The translations under genes and the position numbers were made by a program. A DNA stretch of 64,000 bases from a virus. Within the stretch, counting starts at the first letter, position 1. Each line of letters starts with the position of its first letter. This document shows, one piece after another, positions 35,104 to 43,711 of this stretch. The notes under the pieces were generated by a model. It did not search any database. It was not told the DNA's origin and worked only from the letters and a program-made list of their open reading frames with translations. The stretch lies in IMG/VR virus record IMGVR_UViG_3300032249_000542, positions 62,001-126,000 of that record; one strand, given 5' to 3'.

Positions 35104-38100
35104 ATGTCAAAAGCTTACGATAACGCAAAAGAATTAGAGTACATTAGTTTCGACTCTACAAATAATAAAATAAATTTCAGTATTGGAATTTCTACAAACA
35201 ATGCTCCTGTTGCTGCAAGTGTCTATGATGCAAACACAACATCTAATGGTTCCTTTACATTACCTGCGGGTAATACTGCATCACGTCCTGCTTCAGCTGC
35301 AAACGGTGCAATTCGTTTTAATACAACGATTGGTGCAGGAGAAATGTATTTTGAAAAGAGTGGATGGTCGACTTTTGTAGGTGAACCATTAATTACTAGT
35401 GTAAGTCCTGAAACATTTAACGGAACATCTGGAACAGCATTTGAGATTATAGGTGTACGATTTGACCAAGACGCACAGATTTATTTTGTAGCAGCTAACG
35501 GAACATCTTATCTTGCTGGATCAACAGCATTCTATTCTCCAACACGTATTGTTGCAACTACTCCTAGAACTTTTACTGTTGCATATGAACCATTGAGTGT
35601 TAAGATTGTTCAAAACTCTGGAACATATACAAAAGAAAATGCAATTGATTGCGGTGGAGTTCCTTCTTGGATTACTACTGCTGGAAATTTAGGTACTATC
35701 TTTGGTGCAAATACAGTTAATGTATATGTGTCTGCAACGGATCCAGATGGTAATGCAATCAGTTATTCTATTACATCTGGTTCATTACCATCAGGTTTAA
35801 CATTAACAAGTGCTAATGGATTGATTCAAGGATTGAATCCAGGAGTAACAACAAATACAACATACAACTTTACAATTACTGCAACGGATGCTGTTAATAA
35901 TACAGACCGTGCATTTAATTATGTCATTTTAAATCGTCCACCAGTTTGGAATACTGCTGCAACTTTATCGGACATTACTGACGATAACGTATCTTCTTAT
36001 GTAGCAAATACAACTGTCAATGCATACGACCCAGATGGTGGTTCAATATCTTATACATTAGCTAGTGGTTCATTACCAGCAGGTATGACATTCGTTACCG
36101 CTAATGGTGCGTTAGTAGGTCCGGTTACTCCAGTTGATTCTAACACTACAAGCACATTTACTGTTACTGCAACTGACGTTGGAAGTTTAACAAACACTAG
36201 AACATTTAGTTTAACAGTACAATCACCATTACCAGATGATAATTTTGCCAATACCGTATTATTACTACGTACAAATTCGGACACAGTAATTAAAGAATCA
36301 TCGACAAACAATTTACCAATAACTGTCCTTGCTGATTCTAGAGCATCTAATTTTAATCCATATAATACTTCATGGTCGGGTTATTTTGACGGATCAAGTT
36401 CTATTAGAACTGTTGCAAATCCAAATTTAGCTATTGGTACTGGAGATGTGACTGTTGAATTTTGGATGAACACATTTGATAATAGTGATAATGGAATTTT
36501 TGGAACAACAAATGAAGCTGCATGGAATGATAATTCTTGGTCATTTATTTATAGTGATAGTCAAATATCTTTATATAACGGTAATGTTGGTGGTGTTTTT
36601 TGGAGTATAGCAACAGGAACTTTACATGATGGTAATTGGCACCATATAGCAATCGTCAGAAGCAGTGGAACGTGGCAAGTGTTTGTTAATGGAGTATCTA
36701 AAGGTACAACCACAACACAAGGATCTAGAAGTTTAGGTAACAATACGTGGCGTTTTGCTGTTGGTTGTATTGAGCCAAGTAATGCGGACCTTAAATTCAC
36801 AGGTTATATTTCAAACTTTAGACTTAATAATACAGCCCTATATTCCTCAAACTTTACACCAAGCACAACACCATTAACTGCAATTACTGGAACAACATTA
36901 CTTACTTGCCAGTCAAATCGTTTTGTTGACAATAAGACTTCACCAACATCATTTACTGCTGGTAGTTTTCCACAAATTGTTGGACTAAGTCCATTTGCAG
37001 AAACAGATACATCAAATGGATCAATGTACTTTGACGGTACCGGAGATTATTTAACCATTCCAAATAATACGGCTTTTAGCTATAATAGCACATTTTCAGC
37101 TGAGTTATGGTACTACTCAACACATACTAGTTGTACAGATGTAATTCCTTTTTCGGGAAATGGTAATTGGGACTTTATTATTCCAGCTGCGACAACTGTT
37201 GCCTTTAGATGGTTTGTTCCAGGTTATGGTGACACAAACGCACATACGATGATACCAAGTAGTTGGAATCACATTGCAGTAGCGGTAAGTGGAGGAAGAC
37301 TATCTTTTTACCTTAACGGTACTAGAATGTATACTAATGATGCTGTATCATTTTCTCTTGGCGGAAGTGATCCTTCAAGAATAGGTTATGGTAGTAACAG
37401 TATAATGAAAGGTTATATATCAAATGTTCGTGTTACTAGAGGATCAACACCATATGATCCAACACAAACAACTATTACTGTACCAACTTCACCATTAACT
37501 ACAGTTTCTGGAACTACATTTTTAACTTTACAGAATCGTAAAGGACACAATAATCATGCATTTATTGACGAATCAAAAAGTAAATCTTTAATTACTCGTT
37601 TTGGTAATACAACACAAGGTACATTTACTCCGTTTAGTCAGACAGGGTGGAGTAATTATTTTACTTCCGCTGGACTTTCAATACCTTATGCCGATGCTTT
37701 GCAATTACAAAACACAAACTGGACTATTGAGAGTTATTTTAATCTGTCTAGTGCGTCAGCAGAATTTTGTGTTATGGGTGCATCAAACGGTGGTGGTGGC
37801 GTACCTAAATATTTTATGGGTGGGAACTGGAATACTTCGTTTGGTTATACAGCAAATAGAGCGACATTTTTTACTTACACCTCCGGAGGTAGTAGATTTA
37901 TAGACGTTCCATTCACTTGGGAAATTGGTCGATGGTATCACATGGCGGCTGTTTATACTCATTCAAACACAACTATCACTCTTTACATAAATGGTGTAAG
38001 TGTTGGAAGTATGGTTTTCGGTATAGATAATTGCACAGGAAATATACTAATTGGAAGAAACGGTGAAAATGGTGGGGTTATAAATGGTTATATATCTAAT

Positions 38101-39537
38101 TTTAGATATATCGTAGGAACATCACTTTACACGACTAACTTCACTCCAAGCATTACACCACTAACAGCAATTACCAATACACAAATTCTTACGTGTCAGT
38201 CAAATAGGTTTATAGATAATAGCGCAAGTAATCGTACAGTATCCGTAGCTACTGGATCTCCATCAGTCCAAGCCTTCAGTCCATTTGCTCCAAACACAGC
38301 ATACTCTGTTGCGAACACAGGAGGATCATTTTATAATCAAGCTGCTGGTGATGGCTTAAAGTTTCTTACATCAAATCATTCTTTTGGTATTAATGGGGAC
38401 TTTACAATAGAGATGTGGTACTATCCAACAGGACAAACTGGAGATTATAATTTACTTTGGGCTCTTACAAATAGCACTTCGGATGACAATCCATCAATAG
38501 GATTCTTTTTTAATTCCTCTTATAATTTATTCTGGTTAAATAATGGTGGAGGAGGAAACGGATTTGATGCCGGAACTGGTATTAATATAGTTCCTTTTCA
38601 ATGGACTCATATTGTAATCTCACGTTCAGGAGCAAACACTCGTTGTTGGACTAATGGCAAATTAAGAATTAGTAATTGGGGTGTTAGTGCTATTAATACT
38701 AGTAAAAGATTTTTATATGTTGGAATGGATCGTACCGCTTCAGTCACAACTCCCGGGTATACTTCAGGGTTTAGATTTGTAAACGGAAACGCATTATATT
38801 CTGGAGCAAGTGATTTCACACCACCGTCTGCACCACCTACCGCAGTTGCAAATACTGTCGCATTAATAAATGGAACTAATGCTGGAATTTATGATGGTAC
38901 TGGTAAAATCAATTTTAGAACAGTTGGTGATGCAAGGGCAAATACATCAAACGCTAAATTTGGTTTATCAAGTTTTTCAGCTGGAACAACAGTCGATACT
39001 GGAAGTTATCTATCGACAAATGACATTTACCTTCCAGAATTTGGTACTGGAAATTTTACGGTAGAAGCGTGGGTTAGATTAGACACCACAACATTTGACC
39101 ATACTGCTATTGGCCCAATAGTTAGTTATGGTAATGGTGGAGGAAATGGTCCGTTAGGAACATATTCTGCTTGGCAACTTGATATTTTAAATGGTGGAGC
39201 TGGTTTAAAATTCTACAGATATGATGGATCTGAAACTATACAAACTTTTTCTGGAACAATTAATGCAAATAGATGGTATCATGTTGCTATATGTAGATCA
39301 GGAACATCATTAAGAGCATTTATTGATGGAACTCAAATTGGATCAACAGCTACATCTAGTACAAATTATTCTAGAGTTAATGGAACAAATAGAATTTTGG
39401 TTGGTGTACAATCTGGTGGTGGTGGAAATGCTCAGTATTATAGATTCCCAGGATTAATTCAAGAACTTCGTGTTACTAAATCAGCACGTTACACAACAAA
39501 CTTTACACCAGAAACTAAAGCATTTCCAAACAAATAA
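35104..39537 (+). CDS. Giant adhesin/fibre with IPT, Ig-like and five LamG-like domains (copy B)
   Basis: 1,477 residues, colinear with the protein at 28,747. The head carries the ASRPASAANGAIRFNT junction module; then come an IPT/TIG-like domain (SVSPETFNGTSGTAFEI), Ig-like repeats with DPDG turns (about residues 180-375) and five LamG-like domains from 379 on. One fewer Ig-like repeat than copy A is visible. A 41-base stretch (35,701-35,741) is identical to copy A (29,251-29,291), while the LamG domains differ strongly in sequence. This suggests duplication, with the conserved part kept similar and the contact domains diverging. Probable host-binding adhesin. Confidence 0.7.
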   Translation: MSKAYDNAKELEYISFDSTNNKINFSIGISTNNAPVAASVYDANTTSNGSFTLPAGNTASRPASAANGAIRFNTTIGAGEMYFEKSGWSTFVGEPLITSVSPETFNGTSGTAFEIIGVRFDQDAQIYFVAANGTSYLAGSTAFYSPTRIVATTPRTFTVAYEPLSVKIVQNSGTYTKENAIDCGGVPSWITTAGNLGTIFGANTVNVYVSATDPDGNAISYSITSGSLPSGLTLTSANGLIQGLNPGVTTNTTYNFTITATDAVNNTDRAFNYVILNRPPVWNTAATLSDITDDNVSSYVANTTVNAYDPDGGSISYTLASGSLPAGMTFVTANGALVGPVTPVDSNTTSTFTVTATDVGSLTNTRTFSLTVQSPLPDDNFANTVLLLRTNSDTVIKESSTNNLPITVLADSRASNFNPYNTSWSGYFDGSSSIRTVANPNLAIGTGDVTVEFWMNTFDNSDNGIFGTTNEAAWNDNSWSFIYSDSQISLYNGNVGGVFWSIATGTLHDGNWHHIAIVRSSGTWQVFVNGVSKGTTTTQGSRSLGNNTWRFAVGCIEPSNADLKFTGYISNFRLNNTALYSSNFTPSTTPLTAITGTTLLTCQSNRFVDNKTSPTSFTAGSFPQIVGLSPFAETDTSNGSMYFDGTGDYLTIPNNTAFSYNSTFSAELWYYSTHTSCTDVIPFSGNGNWDFIIPAATTVAFRWFVPGYGDTNAHTMIPSSWNHIAVAVSGGRLSFYLNGTRMYTNDAVSFSLGGSDPSRIGYGSNSIMKGYISNVRVTRGSTPYDPTQTTITVPTSPLTTVSGTTFLTLQNRKGHNNHAFIDESKSKSLITRFGNTTQGTFTPFSQTGWSNYFTSAGLSIPYADALQLQNTNWTIESYFNLSSASAEFCVMGASNGGGGVPKYFMGGNWNTSFGYTANRATFFTYTSGGSRFIDVPFTWEIGRWYHMAAVYTHSNTTITLYINGVSVGSMVFGIDNCTGNILIGRNGENGGVINGYISNFRYIVGTSLYTTNFTPSITPLTAITNTQILTCQSNRFIDNSASNRTVSVATGSPSVQAFSPFAPNTAYSVANTGGSFYNQAAGDGLKFLTSNHSFGINGDFTIEMWYYPTGQTGDYNLLWALTNSTSDDNPSIGFFFNSSYNLFWLNNGGGGNGFDAGTGINIVPFQWTHIVISRSGANTRCWTNGKLRISNWGVSAINTSKRFLYVGMDRTASVTTPGYTSGFRFVNGNALYSGASDFTPPSAPPTAVANTVALINGTNAGIYDGTGKINFRTVGDARANTSNAKFGLSSFSAGTTVDTGSYLSTNDIYLPEFGTGNFTVEAWVRLDTTTFDHTAIGPIVSYGNGGGNGPLGTYSAWQLDILNGGAGLKFYRYDGSETIQTFSGTINANRWYHVAICRSGTSLRAFIDGTQIGSTATSSTNYSRVNGTNRILVGVQSGGGGNAQYYRFPGLIQELRVTKSARYTTNFTPETKAFPNK

Positions 39538-39540
39538 ATA
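39533..39540 (+). promoter_or_regulatory. Late promoter candidate AATAAATA
   Basis: It overlaps the stop of the giant adhesin and lies 42 bases before the ATG at 39,583, with a Shine-Dalgarno (AGGAG, 39,569-39,573) between. Seven of eight bases match TATAAATA, and the leader length is normal. Confidence 0.55.
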
Positions 39541-39582
39541 GAGTATAAAACAACATTTATATCTTAATAGGAGAAAATAGTA

Positions 39583-39948
39583 ATGGCACATTTTGCAAAA
39601 CTTGGTATTGATAACATAGTGCTAGAAGTATTGGTTGTCAATAATGTAGATACGATGACTCCACAAGGAGAAGAAAGAGAAGAAGTTGGTGTAGAGTTTC
39701 TTAAAAAATTAACAGGTCATGAGGTCTGGAAAAAAACTTCATATAACGGAAACATTCGTAAGAACTATGCAGGTATAGGTTATACGTATGACACTTCCCG
39801 TGATGCATTCATTCCACCTAAACCATATCCTTCATGGACATTAAACGAAACTACTTGTCTATGGAACGCACCTGTTGCATATCCAACAGACGATAAACAT
39901 TATATTTGGAATGAAGAAACTACCAGTTGGGTAGAAACAACTTACTAA
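39583..39948 (+). CDS. Conserved small marine-phage protein of unknown function
   Basis: 121 residues. It has the features of a protein very common in marine T4-like phages: an N-terminal AHFAKLG.DNIVLEVLVVNN strand region, GNIRKNYAGIGYTYDTSRDA, PKPYPSWTLNETTCLW, and an ending YIWNEETTSWVE. The Trp/Tyr-rich C-terminal half suggests a small folded virion or assembly domain. Its own Shine-Dalgarno and late promoter candidate suggest separate expression from the fibres around it. The function is not known. Confidence 0.6.
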   Translation: MAHFAKLGIDNIVLEVLVVNNVDTMTPQGEEREEVGVEFLKKLTGHEVWKKTSYNGNIRKNYAGIGYTYDTSRDAFIPPKPYPSWTLNETTCLWNAPVAYPTDDKHYIWNEETTSWVETTY

Positions 39949-39962
39949 TAAGTGTAAAATAA

Positions 39963-41327
39963 ATGGCATCTAAGGTCTATGACAATATAGTTGAATTAAG
40001 TAAAATTCAATATATTTCTGGTAATAATACTATAAACTTTATCGGTACTCCTATTAATAATGGAGCTGCTATTGTTGATGCAACCGCCGGTCTATATGCT
40101 AATGGTGCGTTTTTACAATCTAATTCATCATTTAGTACGGCAAACTCTGCGTCACTTTATGCCAACGGTTCTTTTGCACAAGCTAATGCTGCGTTTAATT
40201 CTGCAAACAATGTAGCACCACAAATACAACCTGCGTTTAGTACGGCAAATTCTGCGGCACTTTATGCTAATGCTGCATTTATAAAAGCAAACACACCATC
40301 GGATGTTGCAAACTCTGCGGCACTTTATGCTAACGGTGCTTTTGTAAAAGCAAATTCTGGAGCTCAGTATGATGCGAACTCAACATCAACTGGATATTTT
40401 TCAATGCCAATTGGAACAACAGCAGAACGTCCGGCTTCACCAATTGCAGGTTCAATCAGATACAATACTACATTAGGTAGAATAGAAGGATATACTGCCG
40501 GTGCCGGATGGCAAAATATTCTCTCAGATCAGTACACCATCCAATACTTAGTTGTTGCTGGTGGTGGTGCAGGTGGTGGAGGTAATAATGGTGAAGGTTC
40601 TGGTGGAGGTGGAGGTGCTGGAGGTTTAGTTCAGTCATCTTTAGTTGTTACTCCTGGAAATGAATATCCAATCGTTATTGGAGCCGGTGGTAGTAGTGGT
40701 CCAACTGGTGATGCTGGAAATGCTGGTGGAAACACAACTGCATTTTCTCAAACTGCTATTGGAGGTGGACGAGGATCACAGGGTCATGCTGCAGGTGGTC
40801 AGAATGCTACTAGTGGTGGATCAGGTGGTGGTGGTGGTGCTTTTGGTAATAGTTCTGGTGCTGGAACTCCTGGGCAAGGTAACCCTGGTGGTAATCCTGG
40901 AGCTCCTCCTGGTGGTTCAAGTGGAGGCGGCGGTGGTGGTGCAGGTGCTTCAGGTGGTGCTGGTTCAGGCGGTGGTGCAGGTGCTGGTGGTGTAGGACTT
41001 GAATGGCAATCACTTGGAACATTCTATGCTGGCGGCGGTGGTGGCGGAGGATGGAATGGAGGTCCTGGTGGAGCTGGCGGTAGCGGAGGTGGTGGTCAAG
41101 GTGGTGCTCCTAATGGTTCCGGACAAACTGGTGGTAGCCCAAACACCGGTGGAGGTGGTGGTGCTGGTGGAGAAAATCCAGCTAGCACTTCAGTAGGTGG
41201 TGCGGGTGGCTCAGGAATAGTCATCGTTCGTTATACGGGAACACAAAGAGGTAATGGTGGAACCATCAGTCAATCAGGTGGTTATACATATCATACGTTT
41301 ACAGGTTCAGGAACATTCACAGCTTAA
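39963..41327 (+). CDS. Fibre with heptad shaft and glycine-rich tip (2 of 4)
   Basis: 454 residues. The N-terminus (ASKVYDNIVELSKIQYISGNN) is shared in pattern with the heads at 35,104 and 43,712. There is a short heptad shaft (residues 38-135) with a NNVAPQIQPAFSTAN element, a junction module (GTTAERPASPIAGSIRYNTT, residues about 153-172), a glycine-rich tip starting YLVVAGGGAGGGG, and the shared cap. The cap DNA at 41,283-41,314 is identical over 32 bases to 35,050-35,081 in the first fibre of this group. Short shaft plus variable tip suggests an alternative receptor-binding fibre. Confidence 0.65.
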   Translation: MASKVYDNIVELSKIQYISGNNTINFIGTPINNGAAIVDATAGLYANGAFLQSNSSFSTANSASLYANGSFAQANAAFNSANNVAPQIQPAFSTANSAALYANAAFIKANTPSDVANSAALYANGAFVKANSGAQYDANSTSTGYFSMPIGTTAERPASPIAGSIRYNTTLGRIEGYTAGAGWQNILSDQYTIQYLVVAGGGAGGGGNNGEGSGGGGGAGGLVQSSLVVTPGNEYPIVIGAGGSSGPTGDAGNAGGNTTAFSQTAIGGGRGSQGHAAGGQNATSGGSGGGGGAFGNSSGAGTPGQGNPGGNPGAPPGGSSGGGGGGAGASGGAGSGGGAGAGGVGLEWQSLGTFYAGGGGGGGWNGGPGGAGGSGGGGQGGAPNGSGQTGGSPNTGGGGGAGGENPASTSVGGAGGSGIVIVRYTGTQRGNGGTISQSGGYTYHTFTGSGTFTA

Positions 41328-41334
41328 CTAAATA
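41327..41334 (+). promoter_or_regulatory. Weak late promoter candidate ACTAAATA
   Basis: The same octamer as before gene 18, but it overlaps the stop of one fibre and lies only 5 bases before the ATG of the next, so a transcript would lack a leader. Possibly coincidental. Confidence 0.2.
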
Positions 41335-41339
41335 ACTAA

Positions 41340-43706
41340 ATGGCTACAGCAGGAAATACAGTAAATAAAATACAGAGGTTTTCGTATACTAATGCGAACA
41401 ACACAACTGTCTATAACACCGACTTAACTGTTAAGGGAAATCTTACAGTCGTTGGAGCATCCGTATATGCACAAACTGAAGTTGTTCTAGTTAAAGACAA
41501 CATCATAACACTTAATGCGGCGATTGGACAATCCGATACACCACTATTCAATGCAGGTATTGAAGTTGATCGTGGCAATCAACCAAACGTATCGTTGATA
41601 TGGAGTGAATCTAATCAAGCATGGCAATTTACCAATAACGGTTCAACATATGAATCTCTTGGTGGAGGTTCATCTGGTGTTTATGCCAATAGTGCATTTT
41701 TACAAGCAAACGGTGCATACGCTCATGCTAATGCAGCATTTATATCTGCGAACAATGTAGCACCTCAAGTACAACCTGCGTTTGATAAAGCTAATGCTGC
41801 ATACGCTCATGCTAATGCAGCATTTATATCTGCGAACAATGTAGCACCTCAAGTACAACCTGCGTTTGATAAAGCTAATGCTGCATATGCGTTTGCAAAT
41901 ACAACTACTGCATGGGGTACACGACAAGCATTCAAAGCTACTGCTGGACAAACAGTATTTTCTCCAGGGTCTGGTTATCTCTCAGGATACATCGACGTTT
42001 ATTATAACGGTATTAAACTATACGACACAGAAGATTATACTGCAACAGATGGTATTAATGTCACTCTTGCAAATCCTGCTACAGTAAATTCTATTATTGA
42101 GATTGTTGGATTTGGTGCAAACGTACCTGTTGCAAATATCTACGTTTTGAATTCAATGGCAAGTATTGTGAATCGTCAAACATTCTATGCGAATAGTGGA
42201 CAAACAACATTCACAGTAACAGGCGGATATCGTGTTGGGTATATTGATGTATACTACAACGGTATTAAAGTCAATATTCCAGAAGATGTAACAGCAGGAA
42301 ATGGTACAACGATTAGTTTTGTTACTTTAACTCCAACAGTAAATTCTATTATTGAAGTTGTTGGGTTGACTCCTAATGTTGCACTTGCAAATGCTATACC
42401 AATTACAGGTGGTACAATTTCCGGAGGATTAAATCTTGCAGGTAATGTAAACCCAACAACTGATAACACTTATTATTTGGGTTCGTCAACAAATCGTTGG
42501 CATAGTTTATTTGTTGGTCCAGGGTCAATTGATATTGGTGGATTAAAGTTAAGTAATGTTGGAGGAGTTCTTTCTATATCTTCTCCAGGGTCAGCACCAA
42601 CTCCAATCGCAGGAGAAGATAATTGGGTTCGTGCTCAAGCTAATGCATCTTTTTTACAATCCAATTCTGCATTTACATCTACCAATGCATCTTTTTTACA
42701 AGCTAATTCTGCATTTATATCATCTAATGCTGCGTTTAATAAAGCAAACTCTGGAGTCCAATACAATGCAAACTCATCAACTACTGGTTCGTTAGCTGTA
42801 CCAATTGGAACAACTGCTGAACGTCCTGCAAATCCACAATCAGGAATGCTTCGATATAATACAACAACCGCATCATTAGAATCATACATGCCTACCGTTG
42901 GGTGGAAAACAGTTACTTCAGATTCATTTACGGTTGAGATTTTAATTGTTGGTGGTGGTGCTTCAGGTGGATATTCTGGTGGTAACGGATACGAAGCTGG
43001 AGGTGGTGGTGCTGGTGGTTTACTATATTACGGAGCAGAAACTCCATTTACAGGAGCAGCTTTAGTATTAAATCCCGGAACATCTTATACTGTTACCATT
43101 GGTGCAGGAGGAGCTGGAACTAATAGCACTACTGCTAATGGAAGTAATAGTGCATTCCACACATATACAGCTGAGGGTGGCGGTTCTGGTGGTAACAACA
43201 ATAATAGTGCAGTAGGATATCCTGGAGCTTCTGGTGGTGGAGGACTACAAGCTAATGCAGGAGGTGCGGGTAAATCCGGACAAGGATACCCTGGAGGAAA
43301 TGGAACAGGTTCAAAAGCAGGTGGCGGAGGTGGTGCTGGTGGCCCTGGAGGAAATGGTGACAATCCAAATGTAGGTGGTGGACATGCTGCAGTATATGGC
43401 ATTTCTGGTACAAACATTCAGTATGCTGGTGGTGGTTCTGGCGGTAATGCAGCAAATACTACTACTCAAGGTGGAGGAGGTGTTGCTGGACCATCGGGAA
43501 CAAACCATGCTACTATTGCTAATAGAGGTTCTGGTGGTGGAGGTTCAAATCCTGGAGGACCAACTGGTTCAGGCGGTACAGGAAGTTCTGGTGTAGTTAT
43601 TCTTCGTTATCTAGGAACACAAAAAGCTTCAGGTGGTACTATAACTTCAATTGGTGGTTATACTGTACACACATTCACAGGTTCAGGAACATTCTCGGTT
43701 ACGTAA
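41340..43706 (+). CDS. Fibre with two adhesin-like domains and glycine-rich tip (3 of 4)
   Basis: 788 residues. Residues 25-110 carry the NIITLNAAIGQ...AGIEVDRGNQPN module of the fibre at 21,020. Next is a shaft containing two identical 28-residue units (AYAHANAAFISANN... start). Then come two copies of the 70-residue domain also found in the long fibre (TAGQTVF...DVYYNGIKL and NSGQTTF...DVYYNGIKV, about 200-350), a short heptad stretch, a junction module (GTTAERPANPQSGMLRYNTT), a glycine-rich tip and the shared cap. It is the most composite of the four tip fibres. Confidence 0.65.
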   Translation: MATAGNTVNKIQRFSYTNANNTTVYNTDLTVKGNLTVVGASVYAQTEVVLVKDNIITLNAAIGQSDTPLFNAGIEVDRGNQPNVSLIWSESNQAWQFTNNGSTYESLGGGSSGVYANSAFLQANGAYAHANAAFISANNVAPQVQPAFDKANAAYAHANAAFISANNVAPQVQPAFDKANAAYAFANTTTAWGTRQAFKATAGQTVFSPGSGYLSGYIDVYYNGIKLYDTEDYTATDGINVTLANPATVNSIIEIVGFGANVPVANIYVLNSMASIVNRQTFYANSGQTTFTVTGGYRVGYIDVYYNGIKVNIPEDVTAGNGTTISFVTLTPTVNSIIEVVGLTPNVALANAIPITGGTISGGLNLAGNVNPTTDNTYYLGSSTNRWHSLFVGPGSIDIGGLKLSNVGGVLSISSPGSAPTPIAGEDNWVRAQANASFLQSNSAFTSTNASFLQANSAFISSNAAFNKANSGVQYNANSSTTGSLAVPIGTTAERPANPQSGMLRYNTTTASLESYMPTVGWKTVTSDSFTVEILIVGGGASGGYSGGNGYEAGGGGAGGLLYYGAETPFTGAALVLNPGTSYTVTIGAGGAGTNSTTANGSNSAFHTYTAEGGGSGGNNNNSAVGYPGASGGGGLQANAGGAGKSGQGYPGGNGTGSKAGGGGGAGGPGGNGDNPNVGGGHAAVYGISGTNIQYAGGGSGGNAANTTTQGGGGVAGPSGTNHATIANRGSGGGGSNPGGPTGSGGTGSSGVVILRYLGTQKASGGTITSIGGYTVHTFTGSGTFSVT
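41715..41882 (+). repeat. Perfect 84-bp tandem duplication in fibre shaft
   Basis: Two adjacent identical 84-base copies (41,715-41,798 and 41,799-41,882), each coding 28 residues, with the first bases of a third following. Frame is kept. It stands out because the other shaft repeats in the window have diverged at silent sites. Confidence 0.9.
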
Positions 43707-43711
43707 AAAAT

